DNA of 64,000 nucleotides from an uncultured Pelagibacteraceae bacterium (GTDB lineage: Bacteria > Pseudomonadota > Alphaproteobacteria > Pelagibacterales > Pelagibacteraceae): the NCBI GenBank assembly GCA_902577525.1, contig CACGZG010000005.1, positions 28,494 to 92,493 on the forward strand, read 5' to 3'. This document shows positions 29,328 through 37,976 of the stretch, piece by piece (within the stretch, counting starts at the first letter, position 1; each line of letters opens with the position of its first letter). Under the pieces are notes generated by a model, which worked only from the letters and a program-made list of their open reading frames with translations, was not told where the DNA came from and searched no databases. The position numbers and the translations under genes were made by a program.

Positions 29328-30515
29328 TTATTGATAAATATAGTCTCTAGTCACAGGGGTTGATCTATAATTTTTAGTGAGTTGAAATTGATAAACTACT
29401 TGATCACCCCATTTGAATGCCATTTCACAACCAGCAAGATAAAATTCCCACATTCTAAAAAATTTTTCATCAAACATTTGGATTATTTTATCTTTATTTT
29501 TTAAACAGTTTTCTTTCCAGTGTCTTAAAGTATGAGCATAATGAAGTCTTAAAACTTCAATATCGGTTACAATTAAGCCTGCTTTTTCAATAGGATTCGT
29601 TACTTCACTTAAGCTTGGTGTATAACCACCAGGAAAAATATATTTAGTTATCCAAGGATGAGGATCTCTTGGTGGGTTAACAGACCCAATAGTATGAATT
29701 AATGAAACTCCGTCATCTTTTAATAATTTTTCAATTTGTTTAAAAAACTTTTTATAAAATTTCCTTCCAACGTGTTCAAACATGCCGACACTCACTATTC
29801 TATCAAATTTCTCATCCAACTCTCTATAATCCATCAGTTTAAATTTTACTTGGTTCTGTAAATTCATTTCTTTCGCTTTTTGATTACAATAGTTTAGTTG
29901 ATTTTTTGATAGGGTTATTCCTGTAACTTCACACTTGGCATTTTTAGCAATATCAATTGCTAACGATCCCCAGCCACAACCTATATCTAAAACCTTTTGA
30001 TCAGGTTTTATATTTAATTTTTTAATTATATGTTGAATTTTATTGTTTTGAGCAACTGCAAGACTATCATCTTCATTTTTAAAATAAGCACATGAGTATT
30101 GTCTTTTAGGATCTAAAAATAAATCATAAAGATCATCTTTTATATCATAGTGATGAGAGACATTCATTTTTGATTTTTTTATAAAGTTAAAATTTGTTAA
30201 GTATCTATATGAACCTCTCAATCTATTAATTACATAACTAAATATATTTAATTCTCCTCTTCCAATATTCATTAAAGCTAAATTAAGAAAATCTGTTAAT
30301 GTGCCATTTTCAATAATTATATCTCCATCAGTATAAGCTTCACCAAAATAAAGATCAGGATGAAATAGTAATTTATAGTGAAGTTTTTTGTTAAGAATCT
30401 TTAATTTTATTGGGTTTTCATTTGGTTGACCAATAATATAATCTTTTGAATAAGCATCGGTTAAAATAAACCCCCCTTTTTTAAAAACTTTATTAAGAAA
30501 TCTAGCTAAATACAT
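29328..30515 (-). CDS. cfa: Cyclopropane-fatty-acyl-phospholipid synthase family methyltransferase
   Basis: A 395-residue SAM-dependent enzyme of the CFA synthase family, which adds a methylene bridge to double bonds of membrane lipids. SAM motif VLDIGCGWGSLAIDIA is near 176, with the family segments SCAYFKNEDDSLAVAQ near 142, TGITLSKNQL, FDRIVSVGMFEHVG near 240 and the bicarbonate-region YTPSLSE. It begins one base after the DapA-like stop. The substrate may be unsaturated phospholipids; other members of the family make methylated fatty acids. Confidence 0.87.
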   Translation of the reverse strand: MYLARFLNKVFKKGGFILTDAYSKDYIIGQPNENPIKLKILNKKLHYKLLFHPDLYFGEAYTDGDIIIENGTLTDFLNLALMNIGRGELNIFSYVINRLRGSYRYLTNFNFIKKSKMNVSHHYDIKDDLYDLFLDPKRQYSCAYFKNEDDSLAVAQNNKIQHIIKKLNIKPDQKVLDIGCGWGSLAIDIAKNAKCEVTGITLSKNQLNYCNQKAKEMNLQNQVKFKLMDYRELDEKFDRIVSVGMFEHVGRKFYKKFFKQIEKLLKDDGVSLIHTIGSVNPPRDPHPWITKYIFPGGYTPSLSEVTNPIEKAGLIVTDIEVLRLHYAHTLRHWKENCLKNKDKIIQMFDEKFFRMWEFYLAGCEMAFKWGDQVVYQFQLTKNYRSTPVTRDYIYQ

Positions 30516-30516
30516 T

Positions 30517-31401
30517 TCATGCTGCCAGTTGGGATTTTTTTTCGAAATTAAGATCTTTTAAATTTTGTAAAAGATTTTTCTTATCAGCTTCATTTAAAAG
30601 ACTTAAAGGTGGTAAAAGATTTTCATAAATCTTATCCTCTAATGAAAATAAGGTATGAAGACCAGAAATTAAATTATATTTTTCAAAACTTTCTCTTACA
30701 TTAATTAATTTTTGATTGAATAGTTGATCTTTATTGTCTTTGAAATCATCATAAACTTTTCTTGCAAGTTGAGAAGTGGCATTACAAGTTGCCGTTATAA
30801 CACCTGAGCAACCATTTTCCAATCCCTTTAACAATTTTGCTTCTGATCCAACCATTACTGAAAAATTTTTTAAATTTAATTTTTCAAATAAATTATAAGA
30901 ACTATCCTTAACTCCTACAATTTGATCTGGAAATTTTTTTACAAGATTTTCTACACACTCAATACTAAATTTATATCCACATAATTTTTCAAAATTATAT
31001 AATATGATTTTAGACTCTGGGATAACATTTATAATTTTTGAATAAAAATTTATGACATCTTTATCCTGATATTTATAATAAGCTGGTGGCATTATCAAAA
31101 ATTTTTTAAAATTTAAAGTAACAGATATCCTCATTAGATTGATTGTTTCATTTAATGAGTTTAAACCTGTTCCAATTATATGTTTGTCTTTATATTTACT
31201 TTTTGAAAGGCTATTAAGTAATTTTATTTTTTCATGAATCGAAATTAATTGTGCTTGACCTGTACTTCCAAAAATTGCTGTTCCATGGCAACCTTGATCA
31301 ATTAATTTTTCTGCATGATGTATTGTTTTTTCAACATTTAAGCTTAAATCGGAGTTGAGAATAGACATTGAAGCCGCGTAAATTCCACTTATTTTTGTCA
31401 T
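30517..31401 (-). CDS. DapA-like aldolase/synthase (dihydrodipicolinate synthase family)
   Basis: A 294-residue TIM-barrel enzyme of the DapA/NanA class. The Schiff-base lysine is in IVGVKDSS near 164 and the partner tyrosine in IILYNFEK near 134. FGSTGQAQLISIHEK replaces the strict GTTGE of true DapA, and there is no lysine-biosynthesis neighbour, so it is more likely a related aldolase for a sugar acid or hydroxy-oxo acid. It is the first gene of a transcript running into the cyclopropane synthase. Confidence 0.82.
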   Translation of the reverse strand: MTKISGIYAASMSILNSDLSLNVEKTIHHAEKLIDQGCHGTAIFGSTGQAQLISIHEKIKLLNSLSKSKYKDKHIIGTGLNSLNETINLMRISVTLNFKKFLIMPPAYYKYQDKDVINFYSKIINVIPESKIILYNFEKLCGYKFSIECVENLVKKFPDQIVGVKDSSYNLFEKLNLKNFSVMVGSEAKLLKGLENGCSGVITATCNATSQLARKVYDDFKDNKDQLFNQKLINVRESFEKYNLISGLHTLFSLEDKIYENLLPPLSLLNEADKKNLLQNLKDLNFEKKSQLAA

Positions 31402-31450
31402 AATAAAAATTTATATAAAAAATATACCTAGTAAAGATTATAAATACTAT

Positions 31451-32413
31451 ATGAAAATATTAGCAATCCAAAATAGAATGGGTATTGGGGATACGGTTAT
31501 TTTTTTACCTTTTATAAAGGCTTTATATAAAAAATTTAATTCGCCTATTAGTTTACTTGTTAAGGAAAGTTCTAAAGCAGATCAATTTTTGTTCCAAACT
31601 AATTACATAGATAAAATTCTTATTTTGGAAAGAGACAATGATAATAATAGCAGACACAGTGGTTTTTTAGGGAGTTTAAATTTAATCAAAGATTTAAAAA
31701 AACATAATTTTGATAAAGTTTTCATTTTTAATTCTTCTTTAAGATTTTATTTAATTGCTCGATTTTCAAATATTCCAGAAATTTATCAATATCCTTTGTT
31801 AAATAAAAATAAACAGCATATTACTGATACACCAAAAAAATTTATCAAAGATAAGTTAAATATTGATATTGATGAAGATCCAAAAATTCAAATCAATGAT
31901 GAATTGAAATTAAATGCTATAAAAAAATTTCAAATTAAAAATGATGAATTAAATATTCTTTTAGGTATAGGAGGCTCTGGACCCACAAAAAGAATTCCGT
32001 CAAAAATATTTATAAATGTTATTGATAAAATTTTGAAAGAAAAAAAATGTAAGTTTTTTCTTGCAACTGGTAAAAATAATGAAGAACAAGAAATTCTTAA
32101 TGAAATATTAAATTCTAAATTTAAAAATTTTTGTGTGCCTCTAGACAACTTTTCAATCAAAGAAACTTTGCCTATTATTAAGTTTTGTAATTTATCTGTA
32201 TGTAATGACTCAAGTTTTAGTCATTTATCAGCAGCTTTAGGTGTTAAAACAATCACATTAATGGCTGACACTCCATTAATTTATGGTAACTACAGCTCAA
32301 ATATGTTCCCTATAATTCCTGACGGTGAAGAAACAGTTAATCATAATACTTTAGGAAAAGATAAAATAAATTCTCAAAAAATTTTTGATAAAATAATTGA
32401 GATTTGCAATTAA
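31451..32413 (+). CDS. Glycosyltransferase family 9 protein (heptosyltransferase-like)
   Basis: A 320-residue GT-B fold protein. The N-terminal MGIGDTVIFLPFIKAL and the C-terminal CNLSVCNDSSFSHLSAALGVKTITL match family 9, which includes LPS heptosyltransferases (the usual D-S/T-G-x-x-H is here NDSSFSH). It could extend the LPS core, which suits the lipid A genes at the other end of the window, but the sugar donor is unknown. It is a lone plus-strand gene ending with a 4-base overlap onto the J-domain gene. Confidence 0.82.
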   Translation: MKILAIQNRMGIGDTVIFLPFIKALYKKFNSPISLLVKESSKADQFLFQTNYIDKILILERDNDNNSRHSGFLGSLNLIKDLKKHNFDKVFIFNSSLRFYLIARFSNIPEIYQYPLLNKNKQHITDTPKKFIKDKLNIDIDEDPKIQINDELKLNAIKKFQIKNDELNILLGIGGSGPTKRIPSKIFINVIDKILKEKKCKFFLATGKNNEEQEILNEILNSKFKNFCVPLDNFSIKETLPIIKFCNLSVCNDSSFSHLSAALGVKTITLMADTPLIYGNYSSNMFPIIPDGEETVNHNTLGKDKINSQKIFDKIIEICN

Positions 32414-32913
32414 GAAATATCGTTTAAAACAATATCTTTTGCTTCATTAACTATTGAAGATAGTCTGGAAGTTTCAGGAGAAATATCTGGATGAATTTTT
32501 TTTTGAATTTTAATATATGCTTTATTTACATCTTCTTTGGTAATTTTTTTACTTATATCTAAATTTAAAATCTTATAAGCTTCAGATACAGATATGGATG
32601 ATTGATTGTTCAAATTTGTTTGATTAAAAGAAAATCTTCCAGATCTTCTTAATGTTTGAATTAATCTAAAAAGTGATATCAATTGAAAAATTGATAGACC
32701 TTTTAATTTTAGTAAAGCAAGACTTGCAAGTGTAAGGGGTAAAGTTAGAATGTATCTGCCAGCTATCGCAAATAAAACTGCTAACACAATCAAACCAATT
32801 ATCAAAAGGACTCTGAGAGTTTTTGATATCTTTTTTGATGAAATACTACTAATGAATTTCAATAGGAAATAAAAAATGGTTAATATTACCACTGTATAAA
32901 TTACTATATTCAT
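32410..32913 (-). CDS. Membrane protein with C-terminal J domain
   Basis: About 167 residues from ATG 32913; a GTG at 32940 would overlap the divergent gene. One or two membrane segments lie in the first 70 residues, and the last 60 form a J domain with the HPD triad in KKIHPDIS. The layout recalls Tim14/Pam18 and other alphaproteobacterial membrane J proteins that recruit DnaK. The specific client is unknown. Confidence 0.82.
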   Translation of the reverse strand: MNIVIYTVVILTIFYFLLKFISSISSKKISKTLRVLLIIGLIVLAVLFAIAGRYILTLPLTLASLALLKLKGLSIFQLISLFRLIQTLRRSGRFSFNQTNLNNQSSISVSEAYKILNLDISKKITKEDVNKAYIKIQKKIHPDISPETSRLSSIVNEAKDIVLNDIS

Positions 32914-32927
32914 ATATTTTTCAGTTA

Positions 32928-35003
32928 ATGAAAATACCACAACTCAAAAAAAAACCAGAGATAAAATCTTGTCACAATGTAGATTGGGAAGATGATTATA
33001 GTTGGGTACACCAAGAAAATATTCTTGAAGTTTTAAAAGATAGCTCAAAATTGCTTCCAGAAGTAAAAGAATATCTTGAGCAAGAAAATAACTATACAGA
33101 GTATAACTTGAAAGATACTAAAGATTCTCAAAAAAAATTATTTCACGAAATTAAAGGTAGAATAAAATTAGATGATGAGTCTCTTAAGTTTAAGGATACA
33201 GAGTACGAGTATTGGACAAAAACAACAACTGAAGGAAATTATTCGATAAAACTTAGAAAAAAAATTGGTTCGAATAAAATTGAGGAAGTTTGGAATGGAG
33301 ATAAAGAAAAAGAAAAACTTAAAACTGAGTATTTTGGTGTAGGTGATCTAGAGGTAAGTTATAATGACAAGTATTTAGGTTATTCTCTAGATCTAAAAGG
33401 CTCGGAATATTATACAATTTACATAAGAGATATTTTATCCGAAAAATTAATTACTCAAAAAATAGAGAATACAAGTGGAAGTATTACTTTTAGTTTAGAT
33501 GATAAATATCTTTTTTATTCAAAACTTGATGAATTTCATAGACCTAGAAAAATTTTCAGACATAAAATTGGAACATCTCCTAAAAAAGATGAGCTTATTT
33601 TTGAAGAAAAAAGTGATGCTTTTACTGTTGGAATAAGTTTAAGTTCAGATGAAAAATTTTTTTTTATAACAACTTCTGATCATAATACTTCTGAGCAATA
33701 CTATTTTAGTATAGATGAAGACAAACCAGAGCCAAAATTAATAAAAAAAAGAAAAAGAGGCATAATTTATTCGGTGAATTCCTGGAATAATTGTTTTTAT
33801 TGTCATACAAATGAAAATGCAGAAGATTTTAAAATTGAAAAATGTGACAATTTACTAAAACAAAATTGGGAAGAATATATAGCGCCAAAAGATGAAGTCC
33901 TTATTGGTGGTCTTATCTTTTTAAACAATTGGGTCATTAGGGGGGAAAAATCAAATGCTTTGGGGAAATTATTTGTAAAAAATGTTAAATCAGGAGACGA
34001 AGAAGAACTAAATTTTACTAATGAAAAAGTGATTGTTCCAAGTGTTTCACTGACTCAGAGAGATAGAAATACAGATTTGATTTATCTTTCTTATTCATCT
34101 CCAAAAACACCTAGTAAAACATATTTATACAATTTAAATACAAAAGAAAAAAAATTAGTTAAGGAACAAGAGATACCATCTGGTCATAATCCAAATGATT
34201 ATATTGTTGAAAGATTAGAGTGTCCTTCACATGATGGAAGATTAGTTCCAATTACAATTACAAGACATAAAAAAACCAAAATTGATGGATCGGCTAACTT
34301 ACTCTTGTATGGTTATGGTTCTTATGGAAGCTCAATGTCACCCGACTTTTCCTCAACCAAGTTTAGTTTAATTAATAGAGATATTATTTGGGTAACTGCT
34401 CATATAAGAGGTGGAATGGAACGAGGAATGAAATGGTGGAAAGAAGGAAAGCTTTTAAATAAAAAAAATACTTTTGAAGATTACATCTATGTCGCAAAAT
34501 ACTTAATTAAAAATAAATATACTTCTGAAGGAAAGATAATTGGTATGGGTGGATCAGCGGGAGGATTATTAATGGGAGCGGTAGTAAACAGATCACCAGA
34601 GTTATTTTTAGGTATTATTATGGCAGTTCCATTTGTAGACTCTTTAACAACTAATCTTGATCACTCTTTGCCACTGACAGTTGGTGAATTTGATGAATTT
34701 GGGAATGCAAAAGAAAATAAAGAACATTTTGATTATATTTACTCTTATGCTCCTTATCACAATATAAAAAAAATTGACTATCCTCACATACTAATTACCA
34801 CAAGTTTAAGTGATAATAGAGTTTTATTTGATGAGCCAACTAAGTTCACAGCTAAATTAAGAGATCTTAAAACTGATAATAATTTATTACTTTTAAAAAC
34901 TGAAATGAATGCTGGTCATGGTGGTAAATCAGGTAGAGATGGGGCAATCGAAGAAATTGCTCTTGACTACGCTTTCATATTAAAAATCACAAAAAAAATT
35001 TAA
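32928..35003 (+). CDS. ptrB: Oligopeptidase B / prolyl oligopeptidase family (S9A)
   Basis: A 691-residue serine peptidase. An N-terminal beta-propeller (about 75-400) precedes an alpha/beta-hydrolase domain with YGYGSYGSSMSPDFS near 462, the nucleophile serine in GMGGSAGGLLMGAV near 545, the aspartate near 630 (SDNRVLFDEP) and the histidine in NAGHGGKSGR near 667. Length and segments agree with oligopeptidase B, which cleaves short peptides after basic residues. It lacks a signal peptide, so it is cytosolic. It ends 97 bases before the small heat-shock gene. Confidence 0.92.
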   Translation: MKIPQLKKKPEIKSCHNVDWEDDYSWVHQENILEVLKDSSKLLPEVKEYLEQENNYTEYNLKDTKDSQKKLFHEIKGRIKLDDESLKFKDTEYEYWTKTTTEGNYSIKLRKKIGSNKIEEVWNGDKEKEKLKTEYFGVGDLEVSYNDKYLGYSLDLKGSEYYTIYIRDILSEKLITQKIENTSGSITFSLDDKYLFYSKLDEFHRPRKIFRHKIGTSPKKDELIFEEKSDAFTVGISLSSDEKFFFITTSDHNTSEQYYFSIDEDKPEPKLIKKRKRGIIYSVNSWNNCFYCHTNENAEDFKIEKCDNLLKQNWEEYIAPKDEVLIGGLIFLNNWVIRGEKSNALGKLFVKNVKSGDEEELNFTNEKVIVPSVSLTQRDRNTDLIYLSYSSPKTPSKTYLYNLNTKEKKLVKEQEIPSGHNPNDYIVERLECPSHDGRLVPITITRHKKTKIDGSANLLLYGYGSYGSSMSPDFSSTKFSLINRDIIWVTAHIRGGMERGMKWWKEGKLLNKKNTFEDYIYVAKYLIKNKYTSEGKIIGMGGSAGGLLMGAVVNRSPELFLGIIMAVPFVDSLTTNLDHSLPLTVGEFDEFGNAKENKEHFDYIYSYAPYHNIKKIDYPHILITTSLSDNRVLFDEPTKFTAKLRDLKTDNNLLLLKTEMNAGHGGKSGRDGAIEEIALDYAFILKITKKI

Positions 35004-35010
35004 TTTAGTA

Positions 35011-35037
35011 TTGAAAAAATTTAAATTATCCCCATAT
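35011..35037 (+). promoter_or_regulatory. Sigma-32 (RpoH)-type promoter of the small heat-shock gene
   Basis: TTGAAA at 35011-35016, 13 bases, then CCCCATAT at 35030-35037. The -10 box agrees fully with the RpoH consensus CCCCATNT and the spacing is in the accepted range. A transcript would start near 35044, exactly where the first leader hairpin begins. Confidence 0.82.
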
Positions 35038-35044
35038 AAATTAC

Positions 35045-35094
35045 GTATTTCGCCTAATGGGAAATACATAAATAAACTTGCTTAAAAAAGGAGG
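35045..35094 (+). promoter_or_regulatory. Probable ROSE-like RNA thermometer in the hsp20 leader
   Basis: Two adjacent hairpins fill the predicted leader. Hairpin 1 pairs 35045-35054 with 35059-35067 (GTATTTC/GAAATAC plus CC/GG, G52 bulged). Hairpin 2 pairs C35077, T78, T79, C81, T82 with G93, A92, G91, G90, A89, leaving G35080 unpaired; the 3' arm is the ribosome binding site AGGAGG at 35089-35094. The 5' arm TTGCT is the conserved ROSE motif known from alphaproteobacterial small heat-shock genes. Heating would melt hairpin 2 and free the site. Structure is seen in the sequence; function is inferred. Confidence 0.7.
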
Positions 35095-35100
35095 ATATAT

Positions 35101-35547
35101 ATGACAAGTAAGGATCTATCTATATTCAACTCATTAAGACCATTTTCAATTGGTTTTGACGACATGTTTGATCAATTTGAAAATATGTTAGGCAATGGAG
35201 GTTTGACTATGCAGTCAAATTACCCACCGTATAACATAAGAAAAACCGGTAAAGACAACTACGCTATTGAAGTTGCTTTAGCTGGTTTTAATAAAGATGA
35301 CGTTGAAGTGGAGTTTGAAGATAATTTATTAACTGTCAAAACAAAACAAGTTAATAAATCGGAAAACAAAAATGATGATGGTGAAGTAATTCACAGAGGT
35401 ATCTCGCAAAGACAATTTGCAAGATCATTTACAATTGCTGATGATGTGAAAGTAAATGGAGCTCAATTAAAAGATGGGCTTTTAACAATAGCTTGTGAAA
35501 GAATTTTACCAGACCACAAAAAAAAGAGGCTTATTGAAATTAAATAA
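35101..35547 (+). CDS. ibpA: Small heat-shock protein, Hsp20/IbpA family
   Basis: A 148-residue alpha-crystallin-type chaperone. The N-terminus (DLSIFNSLRPFSIGFDDMFDQFE) is typical of IbpA-like proteins, the alpha-crystallin domain covers about 38-130 with YAIEVALAGFNKDDVEVEFEDN and the GLLTI strand, and a short basic C-terminal tail follows. It binds unfolding proteins and holds them for DnaK. A strong ribosome binding site lies 6 bases before the ATG and is predicted to be masked by the leader hairpin. Confidence 0.95.
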   Translation: MTSKDLSIFNSLRPFSIGFDDMFDQFENMLGNGGLTMQSNYPPYNIRKTGKDNYAIEVALAGFNKDDVEVEFEDNLLTVKTKQVNKSENKNDDGEVIHRGISQRQFARSFTIADDVKVNGAQLKDGLLTIACERILPDHKKKRLIEIK

Positions 35548-35557
35548 AGTCTTAACC

Positions 35558-35588
35558 TTACTTGCGGAGAATTTTTCTCCGCAGGTAA
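35558..35588. terminator. Bidirectional stem-loop after hsp20
   Basis: TGCGGAGAA at 35563-35571 pairs perfectly with TTCTCCGCA at 35575-35583 around a TTT loop, and after one mismatch TTAC (35558-35561) pairs with GTAA (35585-35588). It lies 10 bases after the hsp20 stop and 1 base before the opposing lipoprotein stop, so it can serve both genes. No long T run follows. Confidence 0.75.
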
Positions 35589-35589
35589 A

Positions 35590-35895
35590 TTAAAAACATC
35601 CTTTCGAAACAAATCCAATTACAATTGAATTAGAATTCACTTCAAAACTTCGTTTACATGAAATACCGTATTTTTTTGTGTTATAGATAAATATAAAATT
35701 TCCTATCTCATTTTTAAAACTCTCATCTGGCTCACCTAAATTTTTATTTAATTCACTTGATGGCCTTCCAATAAATTTGCTAAGCTTATTATTTTCTTTT
35801 TCTATAATTTTGTCAGTTTTATTTTTAACTGTTTGACAGTTTGTCAAAAAAAGAAAAGTTAAAAAAACAATTAAAGTATAATTAATTTTAAACAT
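35590..35895 (-). CDS. Small lipoprotein, SmpA/OmlA-like
   Basis: About 101 residues from ATG 35895 (the longer frame begins with TTG at 35910). A signal peptide ends in the lipobox FLTNC, so the mature protein starts at a lipidated cysteine near residue 20. The mature part, with LSKFIGRPSSELNKNLGEPDESFK, recalls the SmpA/OmlA fold found in BamE-like lipoproteins, but the similarity is limited. A periplasmic or outer-membrane location is expected. Confidence 0.62.
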   Translation of the reverse strand: MFKINYTLIVFLTFLFLTNCQTVKNKTDKIIEKENNKLSKFIGRPSSELNKNLGEPDESFKNEIGNFIFIYNTKKYGISCKRSFEVNSNSIVIGFVSKGCF

Positions 35896-35949
35896 TATTA
35901 TAAATAACAACTTAATTATGGCATAAATATAAACTTTTAGGTTGAATCG

Positions 35950-35966
35950 TGTGAATAACCTTCACA
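35950..35966. promoter_or_regulatory. Inverted repeat upstream of the purine permease
   Basis: TGTGAA at 35950-35955 and TTCACA at 35961-35966 form a perfect 6-base inverted repeat with a 5-base spacer, 55 bases before the permease start. It could be an operator or a leader hairpin. It uses the same TGTGA half-site as the repeat before the pirin gene but with a different spacing. Confidence 0.3.
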
Positions 35967-36021
35967 TATAGAGAGTATAATTTAAAAGAATCTAATATTT
36001 GTAATCTATATAGGAGGAAAA

Positions 36022-37332
36022 ATGCTTAATAAATATTTTAATTATAAAAAACATAAAACAGATTTTAAAACTGAAGTAATAGCCGGTGTAACTACTTTTT
36101 TAACAATGGCATATATTATGTTTTTAAATCCGTTTATTTTATCTGGTGAATTTGCAGGACCAGAAAAAGGCTTTTTTGATTTTGGAGCTGTATATACTGC
36201 AACAATTTTAGCAACTGCTTTAGCATGTTTTATAATGGCATTTTACGGTAAAACATGGCCAATTGGTTTAGCTCCAGGAATGGGTATTAATGCTTTTGTT
36301 GCTTTTGGTGTTTGTGCTGGAATGGGATATTCGCCACAAGAAGCATTAGGGGCTGTATTAGTTGCAGGAGTGTTGTTTTTAATAATTTCATTAACACCGA
36401 TTAGGGCTTGGCTTATTAATTCAATACCTAGGAGTTTAAAATTAGGTATAGGTGCTGGTATAGGTTTGTTTTTAGCGATTATAGGATTGCAAATAATGGA
36501 AGTGGTCGTTGATAATCCTGTAACTTTAGTTCAGCTTGGTGATCTTAGTGACCCATTAGTCCTATTGGGATGCGCAACATTTATTGCAATCATAGTTTTA
36601 GAAAAAATGAATGTAAAAGGTAACATTATAATAGGTATTTTATTGTTTAGTATTATCTCATGGGCAACAGGTCTTGCAAAGTTTAATGGGATAGCTAGCG
36701 CTCCTCCATCAATGACATACTTATTTGAATTTGATTTATCTGCTGCAATGACAGCAGGTATGTCCACAGTAATATTTACTTTGTTGTTCATTGATTTTTT
36801 TGATACAGCTGGAACTCTAACCTCAGTAGCAAATGTGGCCGGAAAAGTAAGTAAAGATGGCAAAGTTCAAGATATCAATAAAGCTATGTTATCAGATAGT
36901 GTTAGTACTGTAGCTGGTGCTATGATGGGAACTACAACAGTTACAAGTTATGTTGAATCTGGTGCTGGTGTAAAAGCTGGAGGAAAAACTGGAATGACAT
37001 CTTTAGTAATAGGCTTGTTATTTCTAGCATGTATATTTTTTGCTCCACTTGCTACAAGCTTACCAAAACAAATAGATGGTGCAGCTTTGTTATTTGTTTC
37101 AGTGTTATTCATTAGAAATATAACTGACATTGAGTGGAATGATATAGGAGAGTCCGCTCCTGCAATTCTTGCAATGATTTCTATGCCTTTAACCTATAGT
37201 ATAAGTAATGGAATTGCTTTAGCATTTGTATCTTACGCCTTGATCAAAATATTTACTGGCAAGTTTTCAAAAACTTCACCAGCCATATGGGTAATTGCTA
37301 TATTAAGTGTTGTAAGTTTTATTGTAGCATAA
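36022..37332 (+). CDS. NCS2 family purine permease (AdeP/PurP-like)
   Basis: A 436-residue permease with about 12-14 membrane segments. The segments GVTTFLTMAYIMFLNPFIL near 22, WPIGLAPGMGINAFVAF near 80, FDTAGTLTSVANVAGK near 262 and GTTTVTSYVESGAGVKAGGKTG near 303 identify the AzgA/AdeP branch that imports adenine, hypoxanthine or guanine by proton symport. AGGAGG at 36012-36017 is a strong ribosome binding site. It converges on a purine phosphoribosyltransferase gene, so uptake and salvage are encoded side by side. Confidence 0.92.
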   Translation: MLNKYFNYKKHKTDFKTEVIAGVTTFLTMAYIMFLNPFILSGEFAGPEKGFFDFGAVYTATILATALACFIMAFYGKTWPIGLAPGMGINAFVAFGVCAGMGYSPQEALGAVLVAGVLFLIISLTPIRAWLINSIPRSLKLGIGAGIGLFLAIIGLQIMEVVVDNPVTLVQLGDLSDPLVLLGCATFIAIIVLEKMNVKGNIIIGILLFSIISWATGLAKFNGIASAPPSMTYLFEFDLSAAMTAGMSTVIFTLLFIDFFDTAGTLTSVANVAGKVSKDGKVQDINKAMLSDSVSTVAGAMMGTTTVTSYVESGAGVKAGGKTGMTSLVIGLLFLACIFFAPLATSLPKQIDGAALLFVSVLFIRNITDIEWNDIGESAPAILAMISMPLTYSISNGIALAFVSYALIKIFTGKFSKTSPAIWVIAILSVVSFIVA

Positions 37333-37345
37333 GCTTTAATTTAAT

Positions 37346-37382
37346 AAAAAAGGTGGTCTTTAATTAAGAGATCACCTTTTTT
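37346..37382. terminator. Bidirectional terminator between permease and phosphoribosyltransferase
   Basis: AAAAAAGGTG at 37346-37355 pairs with CACCTTTTTT at 37373-37382; inside it GTCTTT (37356-37361) pairs with 37367-37372 with two G-T pairs around a 5-base loop. A run of T on either strand follows the stem. The stop codon of the phosphoribosyltransferase lies in the hairpin. Confidence 0.85.
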
Positions 37383-37906
37383 AATTTTTTATGTCTTTTT
37401 TTAATTTCCTCAATTCTAATTTCTTCAAAAATTTCAAAAGGTTGAACTATCCAGGGATTACTATCTAATTTTGTTGCGCAAAAGTCAGGTTCAAAAGTTG
37501 ATTTTTTTTTTTTCCATAGGGTAGCTGTTTTGATATCATCAATCTTACCACGAATTGGTTCATATTTTCTTAACCAATCAATACTTTTATTAAAAGTAAT
37601 ACCTGTATCTGATAAATCATCACATAAGAGAATCCTTCCTCCCATATTTGGTGAAATAGAACTCATTTCTCTTGAGAAAACTATATCGCCCTGTTCGTCT
37701 TCAACTCCCTTACCACTATAAGACTCAACAGCAAGATAAGCACATTTTAATTTAAAAATTCTACTTAAAACATCAATCATAGGAGCAGCTCCTCGCATGA
37801 TACCAATTAAGATTGTTGGTTTATAACCACTTTCATCTATTTGGATCGCTAATTTTTCAACAGTATGGTTGTAATCTGTCCAATTGATTATTAATTTTTC
37901 ACTCAT
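37364..37906 (-). CDS. Purine phosphoribosyltransferase (Gpt/Hpt-like)
   Basis: A 180-residue type I phosphoribosyltransferase. The PRPP motif is ILLCDDLSDTGITF near 92-105, and the loop ILIGIMRGAAPMIDVLS near 33 is typical of xanthine/guanine enzymes. The C-terminal NPWIVQPFEIFEEIR also resembles Gpt. It would convert guanine, xanthine or hypoxanthine to the nucleotide, next to a permease importing such bases. Which base is preferred cannot be read. Confidence 0.83.
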   Translation of the reverse strand: MSEKLIINWTDYNHTVEKLAIQIDESGYKPTILIGIMRGAAPMIDVLSRIFKLKCAYLAVESYSGKGVEDEQGDIVFSREMSSISPNMGGRILLCDDLSDTGITFNKSIDWLRKYEPIRGKIDDIKTATLWKKKKSTFEPDFCATKLDSNPWIVQPFEIFEEIRIEEIKKRHKKLKKVIS

Positions 37907-37976
37907 ATTTATTTATTATTAATATATGTAATTTATAAATGATATAAATAATAATAATTTTATTAAAAGATAATAT

